Assembly: GCF_001187435.1 (NCBI RefSeq)
Contig: NZ_LFXA01000018.1
Coordinates: 124,001-188,000, forward strand
Origin: Streptomyces caatingaensis
GTDB lineage: Bacteria; Actinomycetota; Actinomycetes; Streptomycetales; Streptomycetaceae
Direction: 5' to 3'
Length of the DNA stretch: 64,000 nt
This document shows positions 25,111 to 33,281 of this stretch, one piece after another. The notes under the pieces were generated by a model. The model saw only the letters and a program-made list of their open reading frames with translations. It was not told the DNA's origin and made no database searches. Within the stretch, counting starts at the first letter, position 1. The number at the start of each line of letters is the position of its first letter. The translations under genes were made by a program, and so were the position numbers.

Positions 25111-26007
25111 ATGGATCTGACCCTCTTGCGTACGTTCGTCACCGTGCACCGGGCGGGTTCCTTCACCCGGGCCGCCGCCCTCCTCGGCCTCTCCCAGCCC
25201 GCGGTGACCGGCCAGATACGGACCCTGGAGCGCCGGCTCGGCCGCCCCCTGTTCCTCCGCCGGGCCCGCGGTGTCACCCCCACCACGGCGGGCGACGAAC
25301 TCGCCCACCGCGTCGCCCCGCACCTCGACGCCCTGGTGGAGATCGCCGAATCCGGGCTCGACGAGCAGTGGCCGCACCGCACCCTGCACCTCGCCGGCCC
25401 GCCGGAGTTCACCGCCCTGCGCGTCCTGCCCGCGCTCGGCCCGCTGATCACCCAGGGGCTCGCCGTGCGCGCCGCCCACGGCATGTCCGAGGAGCTCTTC
25501 GAGGGCCTGGCCCAGGGCCACCACGAGCTGGCCGTCACCACCGCGCGGCCGCGCGGCCGGCTGCTGACCGCCACCCCGCTCTGCGACGAGGAGCACGTCC
25601 TGGTCGGCGCCCCGCGGTGGGCCGCCCGGCTCGGCGGCGCGGCCGTCGTCCGCGACAAGGGCGTCGGCGTCCTGGAACACCTGCCGGTGGTCGAGGTCGA
25701 CGAGAGCCTGCCGTTCGTCACCCGCTACTGGGCCGCCGTCTTCGACAGCAAGCCCGTGGCGACGGGAGCGGTCATCGCCCCCGACCTGCGGGCCGTGCTG
25801 TCCTGCGTGGCCGCCGGGGCGGGCATCGGCGTGCTGCCGCGCTACCTGTGCGCCGACGCCCTGGACACCGGCGAGGTCGTCGCCCTCCTCAACCCGCCGG
25901 TCCCGCCGCTGCGCACCTACTTCCTCGTCGCCCGCGCGGGCGCGCTCGCCCACCCGCACCTCGCGCGGGCCCACGAGTGGCTGCTGCGGGCCGCGGTTTC
26001 CTGGTGA
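25111..26007 (+). CDS. LysR family transcriptional regulator
   Basis: The 298-residue regulator has the LysR winged HTH at residues 1-60 (LLRTFVTVHRAGSFTRAAAL, SQPAVTGQIRTLERRLG) and a substrate-binding-like sensor domain from about residue 90. GGGGAG precedes the ATG. LysR regulators often control a divergent gene; here the neighbour on that side is the Cys-rich protein 218 bases away. The inducer is unknown. Confidence 0.9.
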   Translation: MDLTLLRTFVTVHRAGSFTRAAALLGLSQPAVTGQIRTLERRLGRPLFLRRARGVTPTTAGDELAHRVAPHLDALVEIAESGLDEQWPHRTLHLAGPPEFTALRVLPALGPLITQGLAVRAAHGMSEELFEGLAQGHHELAVTTARPRGRLLTATPLCDEEHVLVGAPRWAARLGGAAVVRDKGVGVLEHLPVVEVDESLPFVTRYWAAVFDSKPVATGAVIAPDLRAVLSCVAAGAGIGVLPRYLCADALDTGEVVALLNPPVPPLRTYFLVARAGALAHPHLARAHEWLLRAAVSW

Positions 26008-26132
26008 GCCCCGTGCGCCGGGGGCGTCCCGCGGGCTCCGCCGGGACATCCGCTTCCCCCGGGAAACCCGGGAGCCGCCGGGAAGCCGGGTTCCGCCGGG
26101 AAAGGGGTTTCACCCCGCCCCGCACGCGGCAG

Positions 26133-26639
26133 ATGTCGGTTATGACCGTACGCCCCGTGGTCAAACGCACGGCCCGCGCCATCCTGCTCACCGGTGAACC
26201 CGGCTCCGACGAGCTGGAGATGATCCTGATCAAACGCACCAAGCCCGGCCAGGAGCCCTACTGGATCACTCCCGGCGGCGGGATGGAGCCGGAGGACGGG
26301 ACGGTCGTCGCCGCCCTCCACCGGGAGGTGGACGAGGAGCTGGGCGGCAAGGTCACCGACGTCGTCCCCGCCTTCGTCGACACCGTCCCCCACTCCGCCC
26401 ACCACGCGGCGCACGGCGTCAAGGTCCAGCACTTCTTCGTCTGCCGGCTGGCCTCCATGGACCTCTCCCGCCGCCACGGTCCCGAGGTGGACGAGCCCAC
26501 CGGCACCTACGAGGTCGTCCGCGTGCCCTTCACCCGCGAGGGCATCGCCTCCGTCGAGGTCGTGCCGCCCTCGCTGCGCTCCTACCTCGCGGAGAACATC
26601 GAGGGCGTCCGGGCGCTGCTCGCCGACGACCTGGGCTGA
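26133..26639 (+). CDS. NUDIX hydrolase
   Basis: The 168-residue Nudix-fold protein has a box reading GGGMEPEDGTVV and ALHREVDEELGG. The REVDEELGG metal-binding half is intact, but the first Glu of the GX5EX7REUXEEXGU pattern is Gly. A His-rich stretch VPHSAHHAAHGVKVQHFF follows. The start may be the ATG at 26133 or the one at 26142; neither has a strong ribosome site. The substrate is unknown; house-cleaning of nucleotide diphosphates is typical. Confidence 0.87.
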   Translation: MSVMTVRPVVKRTARAILLTGEPGSDELEMILIKRTKPGQEPYWITPGGGMEPEDGTVVAALHREVDEELGGKVTDVVPAFVDTVPHSAHHAAHGVKVQHFFVCRLASMDLSRRHGPEVDEPTGTYEVVRVPFTREGIASVEVVPPSLRSYLAENIEGVRALLADDLG

Positions 26640-26645
26640 CGCCCG

Positions 26646-27296
26646 TCAGCCGCGGTCCGCGCCCCCTCGGCGGCGGTCCGCGCGCACCCCGAAGTAGTCG
26701 CCGCCCTTGCGGCGGGCGTCGTCCGTGCCCCACGCCCGCCCGTCGGGCTCCCCGTCCCGCGACGCCTTCCGCAGGCGGGGGATGTGCTTGGCGCAGTGGA
26801 CGTACGCCTCCTCCACCGTGATCTCCACCCAGAGGACGGGGCGTCGCCCCGGAACCGCGTCAACCGGCAGGCCGGGTACGGCGGTTCGCATGACGGCGTC
26901 CTCCACCAGGCGGGCCCGTCCGTTGACGTGCAGCCCGATCCCGTCCCGCAGGAAGTCGACCAGCAGGACGGCGACGTGCGGGTTCTCCTCGATGTTGCCC
27001 AGGCTGGCCAGGACGCCGTTGCCCCGGTACTCGGGGTAGGCGAGCGTGTGCTCGTCCAGCACCCGCAGGAAGCCGGGCGGCCCGGCCCGGAAGGTGTTGT
27101 CGCACGCGCCGTGCCGGTCGGCGGTCGCCAGGAAGAACATCTCCTGGCGCTCGACGAACTCCCGCATCCTGGCGTTGACATGGGTCAGCGTCTGCTCGTC
27201 GCGGAAGCGGGCGGCGCGCCCGGCGGTGCCGTGGCGGAGCCGGAGGGCGCGCTCCCCGTCCCCGGGCGTCATCCGGTCCGCCGTGACGTCGGTCAT
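26646..27296 (-). CDS. Pyridoxamine 5'-phosphate oxidase-like FMN-binding protein
   Basis: The 216-residue split-barrel protein has FLATADRHGACDNTFRAG, LAYPEYRGNGVLASLGNIEE and VAVLLVDFLRDGIGLHVNGRARLV, the pattern of the general-stress PNPOx family that binds FMN or F420. It is not a true PdxH. Its ATG overlaps the stop of the upstream flavohemoglobin gene in TGATG, so the two are translationally coupled and probably act together. Confidence 0.8.
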   Translation of the reverse strand: MTDVTADRMTPGDGERALRLRHGTAGRAARFRDEQTLTHVNARMREFVERQEMFFLATADRHGACDNTFRAGPPGFLRVLDEHTLAYPEYRGNGVLASLGNIEENPHVAVLLVDFLRDGIGLHVNGRARLVEDAVMRTAVPGLPVDAVPGRRPVLWVEITVEEAYVHCAKHIPRLRKASRDGEPDGRAWGTDDARRKGGDYFGVRADRRRGGADRG

Positions 27297-28873
27297 CAGG
27301 TCACCGCCAGGAGCTCGTGAAGGGAGTCGTGGCGTATGCGGTGGGACGGTATGCCGACGCCGACCAGGGTGTCCACGCCGCTGCGGATCATCTCCGGCGG
27401 TCCGGACAGATAGGCGTCGCAGTCCTTCCACGGACCGTACGCGCGGACGACGGTGGACAGTTGACCGCGGAGGGCGCGGTCCGGGCCGTCGGAGACCAGC
27501 GGCCGGACGGACAGCCAGGGGTGCTCCCGCTCCAGCCCCCGCAGGGCGTCCATCACGTGGAACTCGCCGTGGCGCCGGGCCCCGTAGAACACCTCGACCG
27601 GGCGCGGGACGCCGTGCGCCGCCACGTCCTCCACGAGCGCCTTGATCGGGGCGATGCCCGTGCCGCCGCCCAGGCACAGCAGGCCGTTGTCAGTGCTGTG
27701 GTCCACAATCATGGAACCGGTGGGCGGACCGAGCCGCAGCACCGCGCCCGGGCGCGCGCGGTGGACGAGGGCGCCGGAGACCCAGCCGGCGGGCACGGCC
27801 TTCACATGGAAGGAGAGCAGACCGTCCGGGCGAGGGGCGGAGGAGAAGGAGTAGTGCCGCCAGACACGCGGCCACCAGGGGGTTTCGACGCCGGCGTACT
27901 GGCCGGCGAGGAAGGGGTACGGCTGGTCGGGGCGCAGGGTGACGACGGCGGCGTCGGGTCCGCACAGTTCGTGCCCCACGATCTCGGCCGACCACCAGGG
28001 AGGGGAGGTGCGTTCGTCCTCGGCCGCCGCGTCGATCATGATCTGCGAGATCACCGTGTACACCCGCACCCAGGCCGCCTGCGTCGCCTCGCCCCAGGTC
28101 AGGGGGGCGTGGCGGGCGAGCGCCCCGATGAGGGCCTCGCCCACGGCCGGGTAGTGCCCGGCCATCGTCCCGTACTTGCGGTGCGCGCGGCCCAGCGCGG
28201 AGAGGTACGAGGTGAGCCTCCCGGCGTCGTCGGCGTGGCGCGCGGCCGTCAACAGCGCCTTGAACAACCGGTCCCGCTGGACGTCCATGGCCGGCGGGAA
28301 CAGCTCCCGCAGATCGGGGTGGTGGAGGAAGAGCAGCGCGTAGAAGTACGAAACGGCCTTGTCGGCGACGGGCTCCAGCTCGGCCATCGTGCGCCGGATG
28401 AGCACGGTGTCGGGGGACGGGGCGCCGGTGCCCGGCGGGAGGCCGGGCACCGGCCGGGGCGTCGCGCCCGCGCCCGGCTCCGGGCCTCGGCGCGCGAAGC
28501 CCGGGGGCCCGGCGTCCACGCCCGCACCGGGGCTTCCCGGGAGCGGGTCGCCGGGTACCGATGTTCCGGCGACCGGCTCCCGGTGGTCCGGTGTTGGTGC
28601 GGGATGGTCCGGGGTCGGTGCAGCGTGGTCCGGCGCTGGTGCGGGGTGGCCGCGGAACGGCCGTTCCGGGGCGGGGCCCTGTACGGGGACCGCGCGCGGA
28701 GCGGAGCCGGCGCCCCCACCCGGACGGAGACCCCCGCCCGCGCCCCCGCCCGCGCCCTCGTCCGCGTCCTCGTCCGCGCAGGAGCGGGCCGAGGGCCCGG
28801 TGGCCGGGGCGGCCGCAGCGGTCCGGGTGGACGGGGGCCGGTCGGTGGCTTTGCCGTGGGTGCCGCCGTTCAT
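27296..28873 (-). CDS. Flavohemoglobin-like globin/ferredoxin-reductase fusion
   Basis: The 525-residue protein starts with about 150 residues of Pro/Ala/Gly-rich sequence with internal APTPDH-type repeats. A globin domain (about residues 155-290) follows; LGRAHRKYGTMAGHYPAVGE carries the proximal His. The C-terminal reductase has the FAD motif RHYSFSSA and NAD(P)H motif GGGTGIAPIKAL. Flavohemoglobins detoxify nitric oxide to nitrate. The disordered N-terminal extension is unusual; canonical Hmp is about 400 residues. The ATG at 28873 is one option; a later start would trim the extension. Confidence 0.82.
   Translation of the reverse strand: MNGGTHGKATDRPPSTRTAAAAPATGPSARSCADEDADEGAGGGAGGGLRPGGGAGSAPRAVPVQGPAPERPFRGHPAPAPDHAAPTPDHPAPTPDHREPVAGTSVPGDPLPGSPGAGVDAGPPGFARRGPEPGAGATPRPVPGLPPGTGAPSPDTVLIRRTMAELEPVADKAVSYFYALLFLHHPDLRELFPPAMDVQRDRLFKALLTAARHADDAGRLTSYLSALGRAHRKYGTMAGHYPAVGEALIGALARHAPLTWGEATQAAWVRVYTVISQIMIDAAAEDERTSPPWWSAEIVGHELCGPDAAVVTLRPDQPYPFLAGQYAGVETPWWPRVWRHYSFSSAPRPDGLLSFHVKAVPAGWVSGALVHRARPGAVLRLGPPTGSMIVDHSTDNGLLCLGGGTGIAPIKALVEDVAAHGVPRPVEVFYGARRHGEFHVMDALRGLEREHPWLSVRPLVSDGPDRALRGQLSTVVRAYGPWKDCDAYLSGPPEMIRSGVDTLVGVGIPSHRIRHDSLHELLAVT
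28584..28646. repeat. Three tandem 21-bp units in the flavohemoglobin gene
   Basis: Units at 28584-28604, 28605-28625 and 28626-28646 each begin TGGTCCGG on the plus strand and encode the APTPDHP-type heptads on the minus strand. The 21-bp period keeps frame, so copy number can change without breaking the gene. Confidence 0.75.
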
Positions 28874-29125
28874 CGTCACTCGCCTCGAACGTCTCGTCGG
28901 TGCTCGCCGGTGCTCGTTCCGTGGTCCTCGCGGTCGGCGGGCTCCGGGGCCGGGGGAGTGCGTGGTCCGGCGGAGTCGGGCGGTACCCGCGTTCCGGTGC
29001 GCGTAGCTTGCCACTCGGCCGGGGGCCTCCGGCATATTCGGCGAACTCCACCCGCGGGAAGGGGGGTTACGGCTAGGCTGACCGACTCGAACGAGACGCC
29101 GTACGACACCTGCGCGGCGCGCGGA

Positions 29126-29764
29126 TCAGTGGACGCGCGCCCCCACCAGCGCGTACGCCTCCCTGAGGTCGCGGCCGGTGTAGGAGAGGGAGGCGATGTC
29201 CCGTACGTGGTGGTCGGCGTTGACCGCGACCGACACCGGGACGGCGGCGAAGAGGAGGGCGTCGGACATGGAGTCCCCGTACGCGACGCAGTCCGCGCGC
29301 TCCAGCCCGTAGCCGGCGCAGAGTTCGTCCGCGATACGGACCTTGGCCGCGGCGTCGAGGATGCCCGCGGGGTCCACCGCGCCCCGCAGCGGCACTTCCG
29401 GCCAGCGCGACCCGTGCGCGGCGTCGGCGCCCCAGGCGAGCAGGCGCTCCACGAAGAAGTGCGGGGAGAGCGAGATGACCGCGCACCGCTCGCTGCGCGC
29501 GGCGATGTCGGCCCAGACGTCGCGGACGCCGTCCAGCCAGGGCGCGCCGTCGAAGGCCGCGGTCACGACGGCCTCCGTCAGGGCCTCGCCCCACAGCGCG
29601 CAGGCGGCCGTGGCGAAGCCGACGGGGTCGAGCCGGCCCGCCGCGAAGTCCCGTTCCAGTTCGTGGATTTGGGCTTCCATGCCGAGCTGCCGGGATATCT
29701 CGATGGCCGCCGCGGAGCCGTGGATCAGCGTGCCGTCCAGGTCGAACAAGTGCAGTCTGCTCAT
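29126..29764 (-). CDS. HAD-IB family phosphatase (SerB-like)
   Basis: The 212-residue hydrolase has motif I LHLFDLDGTLIHG, motif II CAVISLSPHFF and motif III/IV CVAYGDSMSDALLF. The small helical cap between motifs I and II is that of phosphoserine-phosphatase-like HAD-IB enzymes. The substrate is undetermined. TACGCT seven bases before the ATG and the absence of a ribosome site suggest a leaderless transcript. Confidence 0.85.
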   Translation of the reverse strand: MSRLHLFDLDGTLIHGSAAAIEISRQLGMEAQIHELERDFAAGRLDPVGFATAACALWGEALTEAVVTAAFDGAPWLDGVRDVWADIAARSERCAVISLSPHFFVERLLAWGADAAHGSRWPEVPLRGAVDPAGILDAAAKVRIADELCAGYGLERADCVAYGDSMSDALLFAAVPVSVAVNADHHVRDIASLSYTGRDLREAYALVGARVH

Positions 29765-29771
29765 GGCGACG

Positions 29772-29777
29772 AGCGTA
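29772..29777 (-). promoter_or_regulatory. -10 element TACGCT, probable leaderless promoter
   Basis: On the minus strand TACGCT is followed by seven bases and then the ATG of the HAD-IB gene, placing the transcription start next to the start codon. Confidence 0.38.
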
Positions 29778-29834
29778 GGCGGTGGGGCGCGTCCGCCGAG
29801 GAACGCGCCCCACCGCCCCGTACCGCGGACGCCG

Positions 29835-31061
29835 TCACCGTCCGGCGGCCACCGCGTCGCGTCCGGCCGGGGCCGCGGAGCGGGCGGCGACGCGTCCGCC
29901 GCGCGGCGCCGCGCCGCCCGTGCGCCGTTCGAGCCCGGCGGAGACCAGGGCCAGGACGAGGGCGGCGGCCGCCATGGCCGCGCCGACCAGGTTGGGCACG
30001 CGGTAGCCGAGGCCGGCGGAGATCACCAGGCCGCCGAGCCAGGCGGCGATCGCGTTGCCCAGGTTGAAGGCGCCGATGTTGACCGCCGAGGCGAGGGTCG
30101 GCGCGTCGGAGGTCTGGTCGAGCACCCGCTTCTGCAGCGGCGGAACGGTGGCGAAGCCGAAGGCGCCGATCAGCGGGACGGCGATCGCCGTGGCGATCTT
30201 GCTGTGGGTCGCGACCGGCATCAGGGCCAGGGCCGCGGTGAGCCCGGTGAGCGCCGTGAGCAGCATCGGCATCAGGGCGCGGTCGGCGAACCGCCCGCCG
30301 ACGAGGTTGCCGGCGAACATGCCGGCGCCGAACAGCACGAGCACCCACGTCACGGAGGACGGCGCGAACCCGACGACGTCGGTCATCAGCGGGGCCATGT
30401 AGGTGCTCAGGGTGAAGACGCCGCCGAAGCCGAGGACGGTCATGGCCATCGCGAGCAGCACCTGCGGGTTGCGGAAGGCGGCCATCTCCCCGCTCACGCG
30501 GGTGCGTTCGGGCATCGGCAGCCGCGGCACGAGCACGGCGATGCCCAGCATGGCGAGCAGCCCGAGGCCGGCGATGACGCCGAAGGTGACGCGCCAGCCG
30601 GCGCCCTGGCCGAGCATGGTGCCGAAGGGCACGCCGACGATGTTGGAGACGGTCAGCCCGGTGAACATCATCGAGATGGCCGCCGCCTTCTTCCGCGGGG
30701 CGACCAGCCCCGCCGCGACGATCGCGCCGATGCCGAAGAACGCGCCGTGCGCGAGCGAGGCGACGATCCGCCCGGCGAGCATCACGCCGAAGACGGGCGC
30801 CGCGGCGGAGAGCGCGTTGCCCGCCGTGAACAGGCCCATCAGGGAGATCAGCATCTTCTTGCGGGAGACCCGGCTGCCGACGATCGCGAGGATCGGCGCG
30901 CCGACGACGACGCCGAGCGCGTACCCGGTGGTCAGGTAGCCGGCGGTGGGAACGGAGACACCGAACTCCTCCGCCACCTCCGGGAGCAGGCCCGAGGTGA
31001 CGAATTCGGTGGTGCCGATACCGAAGGCGCCGATGGCGAGCGCCAGGAGGGCGAGGGGCAT
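29835..31061 (-). CDS. MFS transporter (drug:H+ antiporter-1, AraJ/CmlR-like)
   Basis: The 408-residue transporter has about 12 membrane helices. It starts MPLALLALAIGAFGIGTTEF and carries the DHA1 motif A variant GAPILAIVGSRVSRKKML between helices 2 and 3, with a later motif C-like GWRVTFGVIAGLGL region. GTTEFV is typical of the PbuE/AraJ/chloramphenicol-efflux group. It is divergent from a MarR gene across a 159-bp region with candidate operator dyads, suggesting MarR-controlled efflux. Confidence 0.9.
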   Translation of the reverse strand: MPLALLALAIGAFGIGTTEFVTSGLLPEVAEEFGVSVPTAGYLTTGYALGVVVGAPILAIVGSRVSRKKMLISLMGLFTAGNALSAAAPVFGVMLAGRIVASLAHGAFFGIGAIVAAGLVAPRKKAAAISMMFTGLTVSNIVGVPFGTMLGQGAGWRVTFGVIAGLGLLAMLGIAVLVPRLPMPERTRVSGEMAAFRNPQVLLAMAMTVLGFGGVFTLSTYMAPLMTDVVGFAPSSVTWVLVLFGAGMFAGNLVGGRFADRALMPMLLTALTGLTAALALMPVATHSKIATAIAVPLIGAFGFATVPPLQKRVLDQTSDAPTLASAVNIGAFNLGNAIAAWLGGLVISAGLGYRVPNLVGAAMAAAALVLALVSAGLERRTGGAAPRGGRVAARSAAPAGRDAVAAGR

Positions 31062-31144
31062 GGGTGGGGTCCTTGGATGTCGGGAACGTCCGGCCGCATG
31101 CTTCGATGCACACGAGCCCTACCGGCGTAGACAATAATTGCAGA

Positions 31145-31165
31145 CGCGCTTTACTTGCAAGCGCG
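31145..31165. promoter_or_regulatory. Candidate MarR operator between the MFS and MarR genes
   Basis: CGCGCTT and AAGCGCG flank a 7-base centre, giving a 21-bp dyad that overlaps the smaller palindrome CTTGCAAG at 31154-31161. A second small dyad, CAATAATTG, lies at 31132-31140. Location in a divergent MFS/MarR promoter is the classical setting for a MarR operator. Confidence 0.5.
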
Positions 31166-31220
31166 GGCTATTGCGGCGGAGGGCTATCCTGGTGGCGGCG
31201 GACGTCACGAAGGAGGGCCC

Positions 31221-31688
31221 ATGTCCCGCACCCGCACCACGGATCCCGCGCTGACCGGACCGGCCCAGGGCTGGTGCGCGCTCTCCGCGCTGCACGGCCG
31301 CATCGAGTCGCACATCGAGCGCGCGCTCCAGGCCGGGCACGGCCTGAGCGTGCGCGAGTTCTCCGTGCTGGACGTGCTGAGCCGCCAGCACAGCGGCGAG
31401 GGCGGCCACCTGCGGATGAACGAGGTGGCGGACGCGGTCGTGCTCAGCCAGAGCGCGACGACGCGCCTGGTCAACCGGCTGGAGGACCGCGGCCTGCTCA
31501 CCCGCTACCTCTGCGACACCGACCGGCGCGGCATCTACACCGACGTCACGGAGGCCGGCCTCGCGCTCCTCGCCGAGGCCCGGCCGACGAACGAGGCCGC
31601 GCTGCGCGAGGCGCTCCAGGAGGCGTCCGCGCGGCCTGAGTTGGCGCCGCTCGTCGCCGCGGTGGAATCTCTCGTTCCGACCTCGTGA
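31221..31688 (+). CDS. MarR family transcriptional regulator
   Basis: The 155-residue winged-helix regulator has HGLSVREFSVLDVLS, the recognition region MNEVADAVVLSQSATTRLVN and the wing RLEDRGLLTRYLCDTDRRG. A strong AAGGAGG site sits six bases before the ATG. It most likely represses itself and the divergent MFS pump; the ligand is unknown. Confidence 0.9.
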   Translation: MSRTRTTDPALTGPAQGWCALSALHGRIESHIERALQAGHGLSVREFSVLDVLSRQHSGEGGHLRMNEVADAVVLSQSATTRLVNRLEDRGLLTRYLCDTDRRGIYTDVTEAGLALLAEARPTNEAALREALQEASARPELAPLVAAVESLVPTS

Positions 31689-31705
31689 ACGGCCGGGCCC
31701 GCGCA

Positions 31706-31711
31706 TAGGGT
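31706..31711 (+). promoter_or_regulatory. -10 element TAGGGT, probable leaderless promoter of the GNAT gene
   Basis: TAGGGT is followed by seven bases and then the ATG at 31719, and no Shine-Dalgarno sequence is visible. The same spacing recurs at several other genes in the window. Confidence 0.38.
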
Positions 31712-31718
31712 CCGGATC

Positions 31719-32171
31719 ATGGACGACATCGAGTTCCGGCGGGCCACCGCCGACGACCTGCCCGCCATCGTGGCCATGCTGGCCGACGACCCGCTCGGCG
31801 CCCGCCGCGAGACACCCGAGGACCTGGCGCCCTACCGCGCGGCCTTCGCGGCGATCGACGCCGATCCCCACCAGCAGCTGATCGTCGCCGCGCGCGACGG
31901 CCGCCCCATAGGAACCCTCCAGCTCACCGTCATCCCCGGCCTCTCGCGGCGCGGCTCCCGGCGGGCGCTCGTCGAGGCGGTGCGCGTGCACGCCGACGAG
32001 CGCGGCAAGGGGCTGGGCAGCCGGCTGATGCGGTGGGCCCTGGAGGAGGCCCGGCGGCTGGACTGCGTACTCCTCCAGCTCAGCTCGGACGCGACCCGGC
32101 TGGACGCCCACCGGTTCTACGAGCGGCTGGGGTTCGAGGCCTCACACCTCGGGTTCAAGTACCACTTCTGA
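31719..32171 (+). CDS. GNAT family N-acetyltransferase
   Basis: The 150-residue acetyltransferase has the acetyl-CoA loop VRVHADERGKGLGSRLMRWA (R/QxxGxG/A type) near residue 95, followed by CVLLQLSSDATRLDAHRFYERLGF and the C-terminal SHLGFKYHF. The substrate is unknown. Its last 30 bases overlap the 3' end of the convergent TetR gene, and its final codons form the first unit of a 32-bp triplication. Confidence 0.9.
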   Translation: MDDIEFRRATADDLPAIVAMLADDPLGARRETPEDLAPYRAAFAAIDADPHQQLIVAARDGRPIGTLQLTVIPGLSRRGSRRALVEAVRVHADERGKGLGSRLMRWALEEARRLDCVLLQLSSDATRLDAHRFYERLGFEASHLGFKYHF

Positions 32172-32999
32172 CGTCACACCTCGGGTGCAAGTACCGCTCC
32201 CGACGTCAGTCACCTCGGGTTCGAGTACCACTCCTGCCGTCCGCCGCGCCCGGTACGCCTTCTGGCGGCAGGCCGCGCCGCAGTAGCGGGCCGGGCGGCC
32301 GGTCCGGGAAGCCGCGGGCAGGGCTCCGTCGCACACGGCACAGCGCGTCTCGTTGCTTTCCCGCGCTTCTGCTCCCTGCCTGGCGCGCGTTTCGTCACGA
32401 CCCGGAGGCGCTGGAGCGGGGAGTTTCGTCACGTTGCGGCCCGGGCGGAGGCCGTCGCACACCAGGGCCGTCATCCGGCCGGGCGTGCCGCGGGCGGGGC
32501 CGCGCTGCTCCATCGCCAGGCAGCCGAGCAGGAGAGCCATCACGTCGTCGATCGTCACGTCCCGCCGTACGGCGCCCGCCCGTTGGGCCCTGGCGAGCAG
32601 GACACCGAGGGCCGCGCGGAAGTCGCGCTCGACGGCGGGCGAGGGGGTGAACCTGCCCTCCGCACTGGCCTCCAGGGCGTCGCACAGGCCCTTGTTGCGG
32701 GCGGAGAGGCGGACGACGGCGGCGAGGTAGCGGAAGAAGACTCTTCCGGGCTCCGGCGCCTCCGCCAACTCCCGTGCGGTGTCGGTGAAGAGCCGCACCC
32801 GGTCCACGACGGTCGCCCTGAACAGCGCTTCCTTGGACGGGAAATGGCGGTAGACGGTGCCCGCACCGACGCCGGCGCGCCGTGCGATCTCCCCCAGCGG
32901 TACCGCCAACCCCCGTTCCTCGAAAGCCGATCGGGCCGCCTGGAGGACGAGCTGACGGTTGCGTCGGGCGTCGGAGCGGAGGGGGTCGGTCGGCGGCAT
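32142..32999 (-). CDS. TetR family regulator with Cys-rich C-terminal extension
   Basis: The 285-residue protein has a TetR HTH (PLGEIARRAGVGAGTVYRHFPSKEAL, about residues 35-60) and a ligand domain to about residue 190. An unusual extension then contains CAVCDGALP and ARYCGAACRQKAYRARR, a four-Cys motif likely to bind zinc. The last 33 residues, including two copies of VVLEPEV, are antisense to the neighbouring 32-bp repeats. TetR proteins are usually about 190-220 residues. No RBS was identified, so the start is provisional. Confidence 0.82.
   Translation of the reverse strand: MPPTDPLRSDARRNRQLVLQAARSAFEERGLAVPLGEIARRAGVGAGTVYRHFPSKEALFRATVVDRVRLFTDTARELAEAPEPGRVFFRYLAAVVRLSARNKGLCDALEASAEGRFTPSPAVERDFRAALGVLLARAQRAGAVRRDVTIDDVMALLLGCLAMEQRGPARGTPGRMTALVCDGLRPGRNVTKLPAPAPPGRDETRARQGAEARESNETRCAVCDGALPAASRTGRPARYCGAACRQKAYRARRTAGVVLEPEVTDVGSGTCTRGVTSEVVLEPEV
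32145..32242. repeat. Three 32-bp units across the GNAT/TetR 3' overlap
   Basis: Units lie at 32145-32176, 32177-32208 and 32211-32242, with two extra bases before the third. Units 1 and 2, and units 1 and 3, each match at 28 of 32 positions. Unit 1 encodes the last residues and stop of the GNAT protein; units 2 and 3 read on the other strand as the C-terminal tail of the TetR protein. Confidence 0.9.
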
Positions 33000-33156
33000 G
33001 GGGGTGGGCTCCGGGGGTGGGTGGGGCGAGCGGAGGCAAGCGGGACGTGTGTTCCGATTCTAGGGGCGGGGATGGGCTGGGGGCGGGAGGGCGTTTTGCC
33101 CGCTTATTCACATCCGGGTGCGCTTTGATCCCAAACGCCGGCCGGGGCAAACAAAA

Positions 33157-33213
33157 GACCGCGGCCGGCGCACCGCACGCGCTCCACGCACGCACAGCAC
33201 CCCGGCCGCGGTC
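33157..33213 (-). terminator. Intrinsic terminator after the class V aminotransferase gene
   Basis: GACCGCGGCCGG (33157-33168) and CCGGCCGCGGTC (33202-33213) form a perfect 12-bp stem around a 33-base loop. On the minus strand the stem is followed by TTTTGTTTG, a genuine U-rich tail. It lies 69 bases beyond the aminotransferase stop. Confidence 0.7.
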
Positions 33214-33281
33214 CCCAGAAGCCCGCGGTCCCCAGGAGCAGAGCCCGGAAGCCGAGCCCTCAGCCCCCGGTCACCCCGGCG

